Shown piece after piece: positions 7,993 through 16,934 of a stretch of DNA of 64,000 bases. The stretch lies in contig NZ_CP047089.1 in assembly GCF_009937765.1 (NCBI RefSeq), positions 1,672,272 through 1,736,271 of the forward strand, given 5' to 3'. Source of the stretch: Bacillus pumilus. GTDB lineage: Bacteria > Bacillota > Bacilli > Bacillales > Bacillaceae. Numbering within the stretch: position 1 is the first letter of the stretch; each line of letters opens with the position of its first letter. The position numbers and the translations under genes are program-made. Under the pieces are notes generated by a model. It saw nothing but the letters and a program-made list of their open reading frames with translations. It was not told the DNA's origin and did not search any database.

Positions 7993-8528
7993 ATCAACAC
8001 CCTTTCAACAGTTTTTACTTTCATCACAGCATATGAAAAAATAGTCAGATTGTCCTCCACAAGTATCATTAAAAATGGAAAAATCCACTTATTAACCATG
8101 TTATTTTCTCCGGATACGGCCGCCTTGTCGAAAGTACGTTTCGCGTCTCGTGCCCATTATTTCTTCCTAATCGCGCGTCGTTATCGGATCAGCACCTCTC
8201 TTCTTACTATTAGAACAAGGAGCAATGCTTTTAAATTGCTTTAATGTCTCTTTAGAAACAGAATCCCTGATCTCATTTCACTCGCTCCTTGCCGAATAAG
8301 CACCACCATACGCTATTCGCCTAAATAGATTTAGCAATGATGACTACACTCCGAGAGGATGCCAAGTACAGTCAATCATCAATTAAAATGAAAAACTGTC
8401 CTCGATACGGCTGCCGCAGACCAGCTGCTATCCAGGCTCAGAATGCCCCTCTCGTATGGCCACATTCCTCAACACCTTTGTTCCGTATCCAGATACGCCA
8501 TTGATAAGGGAAAGACGCGTCTCCCAAT

Positions 8529-8582
8529 AAAAAAAGCGGACACCAATCAAGGCACTTAAAGTGCTCAATGATCAGCGTCCGC
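8529..8582 (-). terminator. orphan terminator with long interrupted stem
   Basis: Minus strand: GCGGAC pairs with GTCCGC, with an inner GAGCACT-TTA-AGTGCC stem and a TTTTTTT tract. It probably closed a small gene now decayed. Confidence 0.75.
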
Positions 8583-8706
8583 AGGTTCTTCCTTCTGGAC
8601 AAAATATTCACGTTCGTTTTGCTTGTCTCTATCATACGATGATCCACTTAGGAAAAAAGGTACCCTTTTTATCCCCCTTTTTGTCGGTTTTTTATCGGCA
8701 TTACAA

Positions 8707-8736
8707 ATAAAAAAAGTGCCCATAAAGATGGACACT
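8707..8736 (-). terminator. orphan terminator with perfect 9-bp stem
   Basis: Minus strand AGTGTCCAT-CTTT-ATGGGCACT then TTTTTTT. It follows the remnant gene end at about 8745 (…DIDFEHDF stop). Confidence 0.8.
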
Positions 8737-8878
8737 CTAGTTTTAAAAATCATGTTCAAAATCGATGTCATATAAATCAACCCATTCAACAAAATCAGGC
8801 ATAGCTTTTGTACTTAAAAAGTGTTGAACAATTCTATATGCTTCTTATGGGTACATATATTATATATACTTTAAAACC

Positions 8879-9430
8879 TTGTTGAGCACAGGGATGCGAA
8901 AAGGTGAAGCAGCAGCTTTACAATGGACCGATATTGATTTAAAAAATAAAAAAATAAGTATAACTAAAACTCTTGATTTTAGAGCAAAAAATCAAAAGGA
9001 GCTATTCGGTGACCCAAAAACCTTTACATCAAAACGGATCATAACTATTGATCAACAATTGGCTAATGAACTACACGATTTAAAAAGACGTCAAAATGAC
9101 GCCAAACTTGTTCTTAATGACGTTTACATGCATGCAATGAATTTAGTATTCTCACGGAAAGATGGTTCTCCCCTTCCGAAATCATCTTTATTCAATGCAT
9201 TTGAACGTATACTTAAACAAGCTGGCCTACCAAAAATGCCTATCCATGCCCTTCGACACACCCACACCGTTTTACTTTTAGAATCTGGGGCATCTATGAT
9301 ATATGTTCAAGAGCGACTGGGCCACAAAAGCATTAGAGTAACATCTGATATTTATTCTCATATCAGCAAAAAAATTGACCTGGATTCAATGAATAAATAT
9401 GAAGAGTATATCTCCAAGATAATGGAGTGA
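8879..9430 (+). CDS. tyrosine recombinase/integrase, catalytic domain only (5'-truncated)
   Basis: 183 residues from TTG 8879; the frame is open back to 8828 and the coding sense (YYIYFKTLLSTG) seems to begin upstream of the TTG, so the N-terminus is lost. Catalytic residues are present: Arg in STGMRKGEA, HALRHTHT (H-x-x-R), GHKS, and Tyr in TSDIYSHI. The N-terminal arm-binding and SAM-like core-binding domains are absent, so it is probably inactive. It ends 118 bases from glnA, the position expected of an integrase beside an attachment site. Confidence 0.8.
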   Translation: MLSTGMRKGEAAALQWTDIDLKNKKISITKTLDFRAKNQKELFGDPKTFTSKRIITIDQQLANELHDLKRRQNDAKLVLNDVYMHAMNLVFSRKDGSPLPKSSLFNAFERILKQAGLPKMPIHALRHTHTVLLLESGASMIYVQERLGHKSIRVTSDIYSHISKKIDLDSMNKYEEYISKIME

Positions 9431-9442
9431 TTTTTTTATCAT

Positions 9443-9506
9443 TTTTTGTGGGTGAATTGTGGGTGGCGGCTTCTTCATTTTGAAATATTAGAAACACCCA
9501 CAAAAA
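9443..9506. repeat. inverted and direct GTGGGTG repeats beside the integrase (possible att/arm sites)
   Basis: TTTTTGTGGGTG at 9443-9454 is repeated inverted as CACCCACAAAAA at 9495-9506, and a direct copy TGTGGGTGG lies at 9458-9466. The set sits between the integrase stop and the glnA terminator. Integrase arm- or core-type sites are plausible; no duplicated partner site elsewhere in the window was found by eye. Confidence 0.45.
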
Positions 9507-9509
9507 TAA

Positions 9510-9546
9510 AATCCCCCTGAAGCCAATGGCTCCGAGGGGTTTTCTT
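9510..9546 (-). terminator. glnA terminator
   Basis: CCCC...GGGG arms with inner GCC-AAT-GGC pairing, followed on the minus strand by a T-rich run. It begins just after the glnA stop codon. Confidence 0.75.
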
Positions 9547-9548
9547 TA

Positions 9549-10883
9549 TTAATACTGAGACATATACTGATCGCGTTCCCATGGGTGTACTTGGGTTCTA
9601 AACATATCCCATTCGATTTCTTTTGATTCGATGAAATGTTCGAATAAGTGATCGCCTAGTGCGTTGACCATAACTTCGTTTGACTTGAGAAGCTCAAGTG
9701 CTTCTGCAAGTGTTGCAGGCAGATCAGAGATGCCGTTTTCAAGGCGCTCTTCTTTGTCCATGACATAGATGTTTCTGTCGATTGGTGCTGGTGCGTCTAG
9801 TTTGTTTTTGATGCCGTCAAGACCTGCTGCAAGTAATACGCTTAGTGCAAGGTATGGGTTTGCAGATGGGTCTACGCTACGCACTTCTACACGTGTGCTG
9901 ATACCGCGTGATGCTGGGATACGGATCAACGGGCTACGGTTTTGTGCACTCCATGCCACATAGCAAGGTGCTTCATAACCAGGTACAAGACGCTTGTAAG
10001 AGTTCACCGTTGGGTTTGTGACAGCTGTGAAGCTTGTTGCGTGCTTCACGATACCTGCGATAAAGTGTCTAGCTGTCTCACTTAATTGTAAATCTGCTTT
10101 TTCATCAAAGAATGCGTTTTTGCCATTTTTGAATAATGATAGGTTACAGTGCATACCAGATCCGTTTACACCGAACAATGGTTTTGGCATGAATGTCGCA
10201 TGAAGCCCGTGCTTTCTCGCAATTGTTTTAACAACGAGTTTGAACGTTTGAATGTCATCACAAGAGCGGATAGCGCCTGCATATTTAAAGTCAATTTCAT
10301 GCTGTCCAGGTGCTACTTCATGGTGAGACGCTTCAATTTCAAAGCCCATTTCTTCAAGCTCAAGCACGATATCACGGCGGCAGTTTTCGCCTAGATCTGT
10401 TGGTGCAAGGTCAAAGTATCCACCTTTATCGTTTAGTTCAAGCGTTGGTTCGCCTTTTTCATCTAATTTAAATAAGAAGAATTCTGGCTCAGGTCCAAGG
10501 TTGAAATCACTAAATCCTAGGTCTTCCATTTCCTTTAAAATACGCTTTAAGTTGTTACGTGGGTCTCCATCAAATGGCGTCCCGTCTGGTTTGTAAATGT
10601 CACAAATAAAGCGTGCAACTTTACCTTTTTCTGCTGTCCAAGGGAAAATAACAAATGTGTTGAGGTCTGGGTATAGATACATATCTGATTCCTCAATACG
10701 TACGAAACCTTCAATAGATGAACCGTCAAACATACATTTGTTATCGAGAGCTTTTTCTAACTGGCTCACAGGAATCTCAACATTTTTAATCGTTCCGAGA
10801 ATGTCTGTAAATTGCAGACGGATGTACTTTACGTTTTCCTCATTTACTAATTTTACGATATCTTCTCTTGTGTATTTTGCCAT
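9549..10883 (-). CDS. glnA: glutamine synthetase, type I
   Basis: 444 residues, the usual length of the GSI-alpha enzyme. It makes glutamine from glutamate, ammonia and ATP as a cytosolic dodecamer. Visible signatures: FDGSSIEGF, the metal and substrate stretch [29 protein letters not shown], and [15 protein letters not shown] near the C-terminus. In B. subtilis the feedback-inhibited enzyme also binds TnrA and GlnR to signal nitrogen excess; that role follows from family knowledge. Start ATG 10883 has GGGGAGGAG upstream. It follows glnR by 59 bases in the same operon and ends at a terminator bordering the integrase remnant. Confidence 0.98.
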   Translation of the reverse strand: MAKYTREDIVKLVNEENVKYIRLQFTDILGTIKNVEIPVSQLEKALDNKCMFDGSSIEGFVRIEESDMYLYPDLNTFVIFPWTAEKGKVARFICDIYKPDGTPFDGDPRNNLKRILKEMEDLGFSDFNLGPEPEFFLFKLDEKGEPTLELNDKGGYFDLAPTDLGENCRRDIVLELEEMGFEIEASHHEVAPGQHEIDFKYAGAIRSCDDIQTFKLVVKTIARKHGLHATFMPKPLFGVNGSGMHCNLSLFKNGKNAFFDEKADLQLSETARHFIAGIVKHATSFTAVTNPTVNSYKRLVPGYEAPCYVAWSAQNRSPLIRIPASRGISTRVEVRSVDPSANPYLALSVLLAAGLDGIKNKLDAPAPIDRNIYVMDKEERLENGISDLPATLAEALELLKSNEVMVNALGDHLFEHFIESKEIEWDMFRTQVHPWERDQYMSQY

Positions 10884-10942
10884 TTCGTAAAACTCCTCCC
10901 CTACAAAAGGTAAAATTGTATAGCAATGCTTTTGCTAATTGG

Positions 10943-11353
10943 TTAACGGAAGAACCTTGACATATCCCCCTGCCTAAAGGTCGTTCCTTGTTGGAAACGT
11001 CCAGCCTGAATAAGTTCCTTCTTCAGTAGCTTCCTGAGTTCATCATCTGTCAAGTTGTTCTTCGCTGTGGTTTTCTCCTCGGTCTTTGCATCAGACACTG
11101 GATGCTCTGCCTCAGCTTTGGCAAAAAGTTTTTTGATTCCTGCCATGTTTACACCTTGTTCGATGAGGTTTTTAATTTCTAGTAATTTATCAACATCATG
11201 GAAAGAAAATAATCGGCGATTCCCATCACTTCTTGCTGGAAATACTAATCCATTTTCCTCATAATAGCGAATTTGCCTTGCAGATAATTCTGTTAGCTGC
11301 ATGACAATCCCAATTGGGAATAAAGGCATTGAGCGGCGAATGTTATCACTCAT
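10943..11353 (-). CDS. glnR: nitrogen-responsive MerR-family repressor GlnR
   Basis: 136 residues. The N-terminal MerR helix-turn-helix spans about residues 10-75 ([20 protein letters not shown], then [18 protein letters not shown]). The C-terminal tail is polar, as in GlnR, where it mediates autoinhibition and contact with feedback-inhibited glutamine synthetase. It represses glnRA and urease/tnrA-type genes under nitrogen excess (known from B. subtilis). GAGGAGGAG lies before ATG 11353. It is first gene of the glnRA operon, with operator sites immediately upstream. Confidence 0.97.
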   Translation of the reverse strand: MSDNIRRSMPLFPIGIVMQLTELSARQIRYYEENGLVFPARSDGNRRLFSFHDVDKLLEIKNLIEQGVNMAGIKKLFAKAEAEHPVSDAKTEEKTTAKNNLTDDELRKLLKKELIQAGRFQQGTTFRQGDMSRFFR

Positions 11354-11384
11354 CTCAACTGTCTCCTCCTCTTTGCTTAAATTT

Positions 11385-11435
11385 ATTATATGTCATGTTA
11401 TATTATGTGTCAACAATATGTTAGGAATATTAACA
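11385..11435 (-). promoter_or_regulatory. glnRA promoter with two GlnR/TnrA-type sites
   Basis: Minus strand: TTGACA (11408-11413), 17-base spacer, TATAAT (11385-11390). Upstream lies TGTTAATATTCCTAACA (11419-11435), an exact TGTNAN7TNACA GlnR box. A second, weaker dyad TGACACATAATATAACA overlaps the -35 and spacer. This matches the arrangement of two operators described for B. subtilis glnRA. Confidence 0.9.
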
Positions 11436-11444
11436 TGTATTTTT

Positions 11445-12725
11445 TTATTGAGCAGGTATGTCGATAAAACCTTGTTCCAATAAGGCATCTACAGCACTGC
11501 AAATTGCATTTTTTACATGTGCATACGTGAGTCCACCTTGAACATAGGCTGTATAAGGTGGTCTGATCGGTCCATCGGCTGACAATTCGATACTAGCCCC
11601 TTGGACGAAAGTGCCCGCTGCCATAATGACATCATCCTCGTATCCCGGCATATAGCTTGCATGCGGTGTGACGTGACTGTTGATCGGAGATGCATATTGA
11701 ATCGCCTGGCAGAATGCAATCATCTTTTTAGGATCTCCAAATTCGACGGATTGAATTAAATCTGTTCTTTTCGCATTCCATGCTGGGTTCGTTTGGAATC
11801 CGAGCTTCTCAAGAAAACGAGCCGTGAACACTGCACCTTTTAAGCTTTGCGCCACAACATGCGGTGCTAAGAAAAATCCTTGATACATCTCCTGAAGCGC
11901 ATACAGCGAGGCACCCGCTTCACTGCCGATGCCCGGAGATGTCATTCGATAAGAGCAAGCTTCTACCCATTTTTCTTTTCCAACGATGTAGCCGCCAGTT
12001 TTGGCAAGCCCGCCGCCTGGGTTTTTAATAAGCGAACCGGCCATAAGATCCGCTCCCACATGACATGGCTCTTGTAATTCAGTAAATTCACCATAACAGT
12101 TGTCCACAAACACAATGATTTCTTCATTCATCTCTTTCACAAATGAAATCATTTGCTCGATTTCTTCAATTGTAAAGGAAGGTCTTGACGCATAACCTTT
12201 TGAACGCTGAATGCCGATCACTTTTGTTTTAGAGGAGATCGACTTTTTTACTTTGTCATAATCAACCGATCCATCTTGGCGCAAATCAATGGCCTTGTAA
12301 TCAATCTGGAAGTCTTTTAATGAGCCTGTCCCTTCTTTGCCGCGAATTCCTACAATTTCTTCTAACGTATCGTATGGTTTTCCAGTCATATAAATCAATT
12401 CATCGCCAGGTCTTAGCACACCGAATAACGCAATGGAAATCGCATGTGTACCAGAAATGATCTGCGGACGGACAAGTCCGCTTTCTCCTCCGAAGACATC
12501 CGCATAAATTTTTTCTAACGTGTCTCTTCCCATATCGTCGTAGCCATATCCGGTAGTTGGATTAAAATGAGAGTCACTGACTCTATGCTTTCGGTAGCTT
12601 TCAAGCACCCGCCATTCATTTTGTTCACTCTTTTGATCAATTTGCTGATGCACGTGTAAAATGTCTTGCTCTGTTTCTGCTGCTACTTTTTCTAAAATAC
12701 TGCCGTGTTTTAATGTATGAAACAT
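11445..12725 (-). CDS. ynbB: PLP-dependent YnbB (methionine gamma-lyase/aluminium-resistance family)
   Basis: 426 residues, fold-type I PLP enzyme of the family around YnbB, related to cystathionine lyases. The probable Schiff-base lysine is in NPGGGLAKTGGY, and the cofactor-contact region FVDNCYGEF precedes it. The true substrate of the family is unsettled. It lies 18 bases downstream of hflX, and no clear terminator separates it from glnR, so some read-through into glnRA is possible. Identity rests on motif and synteny with B. subtilis. Confidence 0.9.
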   Translation of the reverse strand: MFHTLKHGSILEKVAAETEQDILHVHQQIDQKSEQNEWRVLESYRKHRVSDSHFNPTTGYGYDDMGRDTLEKIYADVFGGESGLVRPQIISGTHAISIALFGVLRPGDELIYMTGKPYDTLEEIVGIRGKEGTGSLKDFQIDYKAIDLRQDGSVDYDKVKKSISSKTKVIGIQRSKGYASRPSFTIEEIEQMISFVKEMNEEIIVFVDNCYGEFTELQEPCHVGADLMAGSLIKNPGGGLAKTGGYIVGKEKWVEACSYRMTSPGIGSEAGASLYALQEMYQGFFLAPHVVAQSLKGAVFTARFLEKLGFQTNPAWNAKRTDLIQSVEFGDPKKMIAFCQAIQYASPINSHVTPHASYMPGYEDDVIMAAGTFVQGASIELSADGPIRPPYTAYVQGGLTYAHVKNAICSAVDALLEQGFIDIPAQ

Positions 12726-12743
12726 CTTGATTTAATTCCTTTC

Positions 12744-14006
12744 TTACAACATATACTTCTTGATTTGACCTAATATGGTCTGCTCCTCACCACTAAATCC
12801 GGTGATGTCATAAAGTTCTGCTTCTTTTTGAAATTCTAGTGATTCCACAAGCGTTTCTGATTTTAATGCGGAGATGAGCTTTCCTTCATACGCTGGGATT
12901 TTCACATGATATGGCTTTAAAAAGGCTTGTTTCAGTTCTGCCATTATATCTGCTTTTAATCGCTTCACATCTTCTTCTCGTCTCGCACTGATTAACAGAT
13001 GACGGTGCTTTGAAGATGGGATGAAATCCAGTCTGATTTGATCTTCTTTGTTATAAACCGTCAGCATTTGAATACGATCTGCTTCTAATTCCTCTAACAA
13101 CTCATGAACCGTTCGTTCGTGCCCTTCATAATCCTCATTAGAAGAATCGATGACATGAAGCAAATAATCGGCTTCTTTCACTTCTTCAAGAGTGGAACGA
13201 AATGCCGCAATGAGTGTTGTTGGGAGGTCTTGGATAAAACCAACGGTGTCTGAAATTAGCACACTGTAGCCAGATGCTAATGTCATCTTACGTGTCATTG
13301 GATCAAGTGTCGCAAACAGTAAATCCTCTTCATGACTATCTGCATCTGTTAACTGATTAAACAAAGTGGATTTCCCAGCATTCGTATACCCAACAATGGC
13401 GATTTGGAACACACCATTTTTCTTCCGGCGTTCCCGGTATCTTGTCCGGTGTTCTTTGACGGTAGATAATTGCCCGTTAATTTCGTGAATACGGTTTCGA
13501 ATATGGCGTCTATCTGTTTCAAGTTTTGTTTCACCTGGACCTCTTGCGCCAATTCCGCCTCCTTGTCTTGAGAGGCTGATCCCTTGTCCGCTTAGTCTCG
13601 GCAAGGCATACTGAAGCTGAGCAAGCTCTATTTGTAGCTTCCCCTCTCTTGTCCGCGCTCTTTTTGCAAAGATGTCCAAAATCAATTGTGTTCGATCGAT
13701 AATTTTCACTTCTAAGGCAGTTGCCAAAGCTTTTAGCTGACTCGGAGACAGTTCGTCGTTAAAAATAATGACATCACATTCGAATTCCTCGCAAAGCACT
13801 TCAAGCTCTTCTACTTTCCCTTTACCGATATATGTTGCGCTGTCTTGTCTATTTCTCTTCTGCGTCATTACGCTGACAGCTTCACCACCAGCCGTTTTGG
13901 TTAAGGAAGCTAATTCTTCCATTGAGTATTGAAAGCGTTCATCCGTGACATGCGGCAATTGACAGCCGACAAGGATCGCTTTTTCTGTCATTTCATGTTC
14001 ATTCAA
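12744..14006 (-). CDS. hflX: ribosome-associated GTPase HflX
   Basis: 420 residues, TTG start with AAAGGAAA upstream. The N-terminal HflX domain contains [10 protein letters not shown] and the glycine-rich [20 protein letters not shown]. The G domain follows, with GYTNAGKST (G1, about residue 205), DTVGFI (G3) and NKED (G4). HflX binds the large ribosomal subunit and splits stalled or hibernating ribosomes, chiefly under heat or antibiotic stress. The B. subtilis name is ynbA. It is co-transcribed with ynbB and lies downstream of the sporulation gene spoVK. Confidence 0.95.
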   Translation of the reverse strand: MNEHEMTEKAILVGCQLPHVTDERFQYSMEELASLTKTAGGEAVSVMTQKRNRQDSATYIGKGKVEELEVLCEEFECDVIIFNDELSPSQLKALATALEVKIIDRTQLILDIFAKRARTREGKLQIELAQLQYALPRLSGQGISLSRQGGGIGARGPGETKLETDRRHIRNRIHEINGQLSTVKEHRTRYRERRKKNGVFQIAIVGYTNAGKSTLFNQLTDADSHEEDLLFATLDPMTRKMTLASGYSVLISDTVGFIQDLPTTLIAAFRSTLEEVKEADYLLHVIDSSNEDYEGHERTVHELLEELEADRIQMLTVYNKEDQIRLDFIPSSKHRHLLISARREEDVKRLKADIMAELKQAFLKPYHVKIPAYEGKLISALKSETLVESLEFQKEAELYDITGFSGEEQTILGQIKKYML

Positions 14007-14110
14007 CGTCAGTTGTTTCCTTTCTGTACTTAAGTTTTCAGTAGTACCATCATACCAAACACATCACACGTATACCACTATTCGGATGGTTTATTTTAGT
14101 ATCTCTTTAC

Positions 14111-14143
14111 AAAAAGGATACGCCATTTTAAGTAGGCGTATCC
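14111..14143 (-). terminator. spoVK terminator overlapping its last codons
   Basis: GGATACGCC and GGCGTATCC form a 9-bp stem followed on the minus strand by TTTTT. The spoVK stop codon (14128-14130) lies in the loop, so the last sense codons form one arm. Confidence 0.85.
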
Positions 14144-15087
14144 TCTTTCATTTGGAGATCGTGACTTTTAATCGTAAGCAAATCTTTTTTATCATAATGA
14201 TCCACTAGTAGGAGTCTCATCGCTTGGGTTCGAATAGCCTTTTCAATCGTGTTTCTCACAAAGCGGCCGTTGCTGAATTTTGCTGGACTTGTGGTACTTT
14301 TAATATGCATTATATAATCACGCAGCTTCCATTCAGCTTCTTGGGTAAATATATATTCTCTGTCAGCCATCATCCGTTTGGCAATGTCCATGAGCTGATC
14401 GACGGTATAATCAGGAAAGCTGATATTGATCGGAAATCTGGATTGCAGTCCGGGGTTTAAAGATAGAAAATGATCCATTTCCTTGGAGTAGCCAGCAAGA
14501 ATGAGAATAAATTCGTGCTGTTTGTCCTCCATATGTTTGACTAAGGTATCAATCGCTTCTTTCCCGAAATCCTTTTCGCCTCCGCGGGCAAGAGAATAGG
14601 CTTCGTCGATGAACAAAATGCCGCCTAGTGATTTTTTAATTAAGTCTCTTGTTTTTTGAGCAGTATGACCGATGTACTCCCCGACAAGATCTCCGCGTTC
14701 CGCTTCAATTAAGTGACCCTTTGAAAGGACATTCATTTCAAAGAAAAGCTTCCCGACTAGCCTTGCAACCGTTGTTTTCCCTGTGCCTGGATTTCCTTTG
14801 AACATCATATGAAGCGCTTGTTTACCTACCTTTAACCCTTGTTCCTGCCTTTTTTGATTGACAAAGATCCAAGCATAAATTTCTTTTATGTTTCGTTTCA
14901 TTTCATCCATACCGACAAGGCTATTCATTTCACGTTCTATTTCCCGTAAGATGCTGTGTTTTGCCTCATTTTTCTGCAATGCTTCTAGGTATTCTGCCTC
15001 TGAATCTGCATCAACCAATACTTGCTTTTGTCCATTAAGTATAATATTGATTTGACCGTTGTTTTTATATGTGACAGCTCGCTCCAA
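14128..15087 (-). CDS. spoVK: stage V sporulation AAA+ ATPase SpoVK
   Basis: 319 residues from TTG 15087, preceded by GAGGTG with a six-base gap; the frame stays open to 15279, but the family N-terminus (LERAVTYKNNGQINIILNG) begins here. A single AAA+ module carries Walker A GNPGTGKTT (about residue 100), Walker B ILFIDEAY and an arginine-finger region SRFPINISFPDY. In B. subtilis it is a mother-cell sporulation gene needed for spore maturation; its substrate is unknown. It is divergent from cwlC, sharing a 320-base control region. Confidence 0.95.
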   Translation of the reverse strand: MERAVTYKNNGQINIILNGQKQVLVDADSEAEYLEALQKNEAKHSILREIEREMNSLVGMDEMKRNIKEIYAWIFVNQKRQEQGLKVGKQALHMMFKGNPGTGKTTVARLVGKLFFEMNVLSKGHLIEAERGDLVGEYIGHTAQKTRDLIKKSLGGILFIDEAYSLARGGEKDFGKEAIDTLVKHMEDKQHEFILILAGYSKEMDHFLSLNPGLQSRFPINISFPDYTVDQLMDIAKRMMADREYIFTQEAEWKLRDYIMHIKSTTSPAKFSNGRFVRNTIEKAIRTQAMRLLLVDHYDKKDLLTIKSHDLQMKEDTPT

Positions 15088-15314
15088 CGTATTCACCTCT
15101 CGCTCTTCTCTCTTTATTCTATTCGGGTGGAGCTGTAATCGTGACAATCGCCCGCTTAAGCCCAAGTTTGCTGTCAAAATGACCCGAGATACCGAATATT
15201 GTAGGGATTTCTGCGGTTTCCCAGGAAATGATGTGCTATTTCCATTGTATTCATCCCATTTAGGCGGACAAACCAACAATTTGTTTTTTCTTAGAAAAAT
15301 GTAGCTTTCTCATC

Positions 15315-15357
15315 ACAAAATGTGCAGAAAAGAGTCTCGATGATTTCCGCATTTTGT
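15315..15357. repeat. imperfect inverted repeat between spoVK and cwlC
   Basis: ACAAAATG (15315-15322) pairs with CATTTTGT (15350-15357), with an inner GAAA/TTTC pair. It lies in the divergent control region of two sporulation genes and may be a regulator site or a hairpin in the spoVK leader. No T tract follows. Confidence 0.4.
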
Positions 15358-15407
15358 ACAGGCAATTTTTCTATTTACTCATAAAATAAAGACGAGGTGA
15401 TGAATAG

Positions 15408-16166
15408 ATGGTGAAAATTTTTATTGATCCTGGCCATGGAGGAACAGATTCTGGAGCTGCTGCTAATGGACTTTTGGAGAAAAATATCACACTGCAAATT
15501 GCGATTTTATTGAGAGATATGTTGATTAGTGATTATGATGACGTTTCCGTCCGCTTAAGTCGTTCGATTGACCAATCCGTCACTTTGGCCCAGCGTACAA
15601 ATGCAGCAAACAGCTGGGGAGCTGACTATTTCGTGTCTATTCATATTAATGCAGGCGGAGGCACAGGTTTTGAAAGCTATGTGTATCCTGGCGTTTCAGC
15701 ACCGACTACCACGTATCGCAATTCCCTTCATGATGAAATTGTTCGCTCGGTGGATTTTGCCAACCGCGGCAAGAAAACAGCGAACTTCCACGTTCTTCGA
15801 GAAACTTCTATGCCCGCTATTTTAACAGAGAATGGTTTCATCGATACTACAGCTGATGCAAATAAGCTTCGCAACGCGACCTTCCTTCAAGGCATCGCTC
15901 GCGCTCATGCCACTGGATTAGAGAAAGCTTTTCAGCTGAAAAAAAAAGCAAGTAATCTTTATAAAGTACAGGCTGGAGCTTTCAAGGTGAAAGCCAATGC
16001 AGATGAATTAGTAGCCACGCTGAAATCCAAAGGCTTTGACGCCTTCGTTGTATTAGAGGGCGGCATGTTCCGAGTGCAAGCCGGGGCTTTTCGTACAAAG
16101 CAAAATGCGGATGACCTCGTCGCAAGATTGAAACAGGCCGGTCATGACGCATTCGTTTTCCAATAA
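15408..16166 (+). CDS. cwlC: sporulation N-acetylmuramoyl-L-alanine amidase CwlC
   Basis: 252 residues. The Amidase_3 domain (about 1-175) has zinc-binding residues in DPGHGGTDSGA, LLEKNITLQ and VSIHINAGG, and the catalytic Glu in ILTENGFID. Two SPOR-type repeats follow (YKVQAGAFKVKANADELVA and FRVQAGAFRTKQNADDLVA), which bind denuded glycan. There is no signal peptide, as expected for a mother-cell enzyme that lyses the mother cell at the end of sporulation. Start ATG 15408 follows GAGGTGATG. B. subtilis cwlC is SigK-dependent; CATAAAATA at 15380 resembles a SigK -10 but is close to the ribosome site. Confidence 0.96.
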   Translation: MVKIFIDPGHGGTDSGAAANGLLEKNITLQIAILLRDMLISDYDDVSVRLSRSIDQSVTLAQRTNAANSWGADYFVSIHINAGGGTGFESYVYPGVSAPTTTYRNSLHDEIVRSVDFANRGKKTANFHVLRETSMPAILTENGFIDTTADANKLRNATFLQGIARAHATGLEKAFQLKKKASNLYKVQAGAFKVKANADELVATLKSKGFDAFVVLEGGMFRVQAGAFRTKQNADDLVARLKQAGHDAFVFQ

Positions 16167-16185
16167 CTGAAGCTGTAATAACGAA

Positions 16186-16221
16186 ATAAACCGGCTCAAG
16201 TTTGATGATGAGCCGGTTTAT
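16186..16221. terminator. bidirectional terminator between cwlC and ymaB
   Basis: ATAAACCGGCTCA and TGAGCCGGTTTAT form a perfect 13-bp stem between the convergent genes. Confidence 0.88.
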
Positions 16222-16232
16222 AATTGATTCGT

Positions 16233-16850
16233 TTATGCTAAAATATTCACGACAAATTGAGACCACGTTTCAAGTCGATCGAAGTATTCAGGCTTTTTCA
16301 AATCGGATGCTTTCATCCATTTTCCTGAGATTTGATCTGTTTCTTTCACTTCTACATGAGCACCTGGAGATAATTCAAGCGCTGATAACAGTCCAATGTG
16401 CACACGGCCGACACTGTTGTCATCATCATTAATTAATCCAAGGGTTTTCATCTCAAGCTTGTCTGCTTCTTGAATAGAAAGTTCCTCGTCTAGCTCACGA
16501 TCCGTATTTTCTTTTAGAATTTCAGCAAAGTTTTTGCCTTCGATGAAATTCATGTGACCACCAAAGCCAAGAGATAACTTATGATGCAATCGAGTCTCTC
16601 CCCCACCATGAAGCCTTTCATATACATACACTTCGTCCTCACGCTTAATCACGACATAAGGAATCGGCTGCTTGAAGTCAGGATTTTCTTCCGCATCGCC
16701 TCTACGCATCTGCTCGAAGTGCTCTTCGATTTCTTTCATAATTGTGTTGATTGTTTCCTCTTCACTATTCACACCATTAAACGCAAGCGTTTCATTTTGG
16801 AACACGCGAGTGCGCGGTGCAACTAGTATGATTTCATCCATTTTTCCCAT
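16233..16850 (-). CDS. ymaB: Nudix-fold protein YmaB
   Basis: 205 residues from ATG 16850, chosen because GGAGGT lies eight bases upstream (the frame is open further to 16901). It has a degenerate Nudix box: GFGGHMNFIEG followed by ENTDRELDEEL, close to G-x5-E-x7-REUXEE but without the final glycine. Family relatives hydrolyse nucleoside-diphosphate derivatives; the substrate here is unknown. In B. subtilis ymaB ends the nrdI-nrdE-nrdF-ymaB operon, and the same order holds here, though a hairpin at 16892-16925 may reduce its transcription. Confidence 0.9.
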   Translation of the reverse strand: MGKMDEIILVAPRTRVFQNETLAFNGVNSEEETINTIMKEIEEHFEQMRRGDAEENPDFKQPIPYVVIKREDEVYVYERLHGGGETRLHHKLSLGFGGHMNFIEGKNFAEILKENTDRELDEELSIQEADKLEMKTLGLINDDDNSVGRVHIGLLSALELSPGAHVEVKETDQISGKWMKASDLKKPEYFDRLETWSQFVVNILA

Positions 16851-16891
16851 GTTCGGTAACCTCCAGTATGTAACGCATTGTATGAAATGGC

Positions 16892-16925
16892 AAAAAGCCA
16901 AAACGAGTGATGCGTTTTGACTTTT
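16892..16925 (-). terminator. hairpin between nrdF and ymaB (attenuating terminator)
   Basis: AAAAG-C-CAAAACG and CGTTTTG-A-CTTTT form a stem of about 12 bp with one mismatch around a 7-base loop, followed on the minus strand by TTTTTG-type sequence. It probably limits read-through from nrdF into ymaB. Confidence 0.6.
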
Positions 16926-16934
16926 ACGCCTTAC

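Larger units (their letters stand above)
7993..8827. other. decayed mobile-element region without an intact gene
   Basis: No long frame has convincing coding character. On the minus strand, fragments remain: a frame through 8280-8175 reading KETLKQFKSIAPCSNSKKRG to a TAG; a short ORF starting near 8163 behind AGGAAG (MGTRRETYFRQGGRIRRK); an open frame 8703-8565 ending REYFVQKEEPADADH; and a gene end about 8745-8815 (STKAMPDFVEWVDLYDIDFE). Two strong minus-strand terminators (8529-8582, 8707-8736) survive without their genes. This looks like a prophage or integrative element eroded by deletions. Confidence 0.55.

Noticed and set aside
7939..8244. Plus-strand ORF of 101 codons
   Set aside because: It overlaps the start of the CotD-like gene on the other strand, has no ribosome site and its translation is low-quality and unlike any protein; taken as a chance frame.
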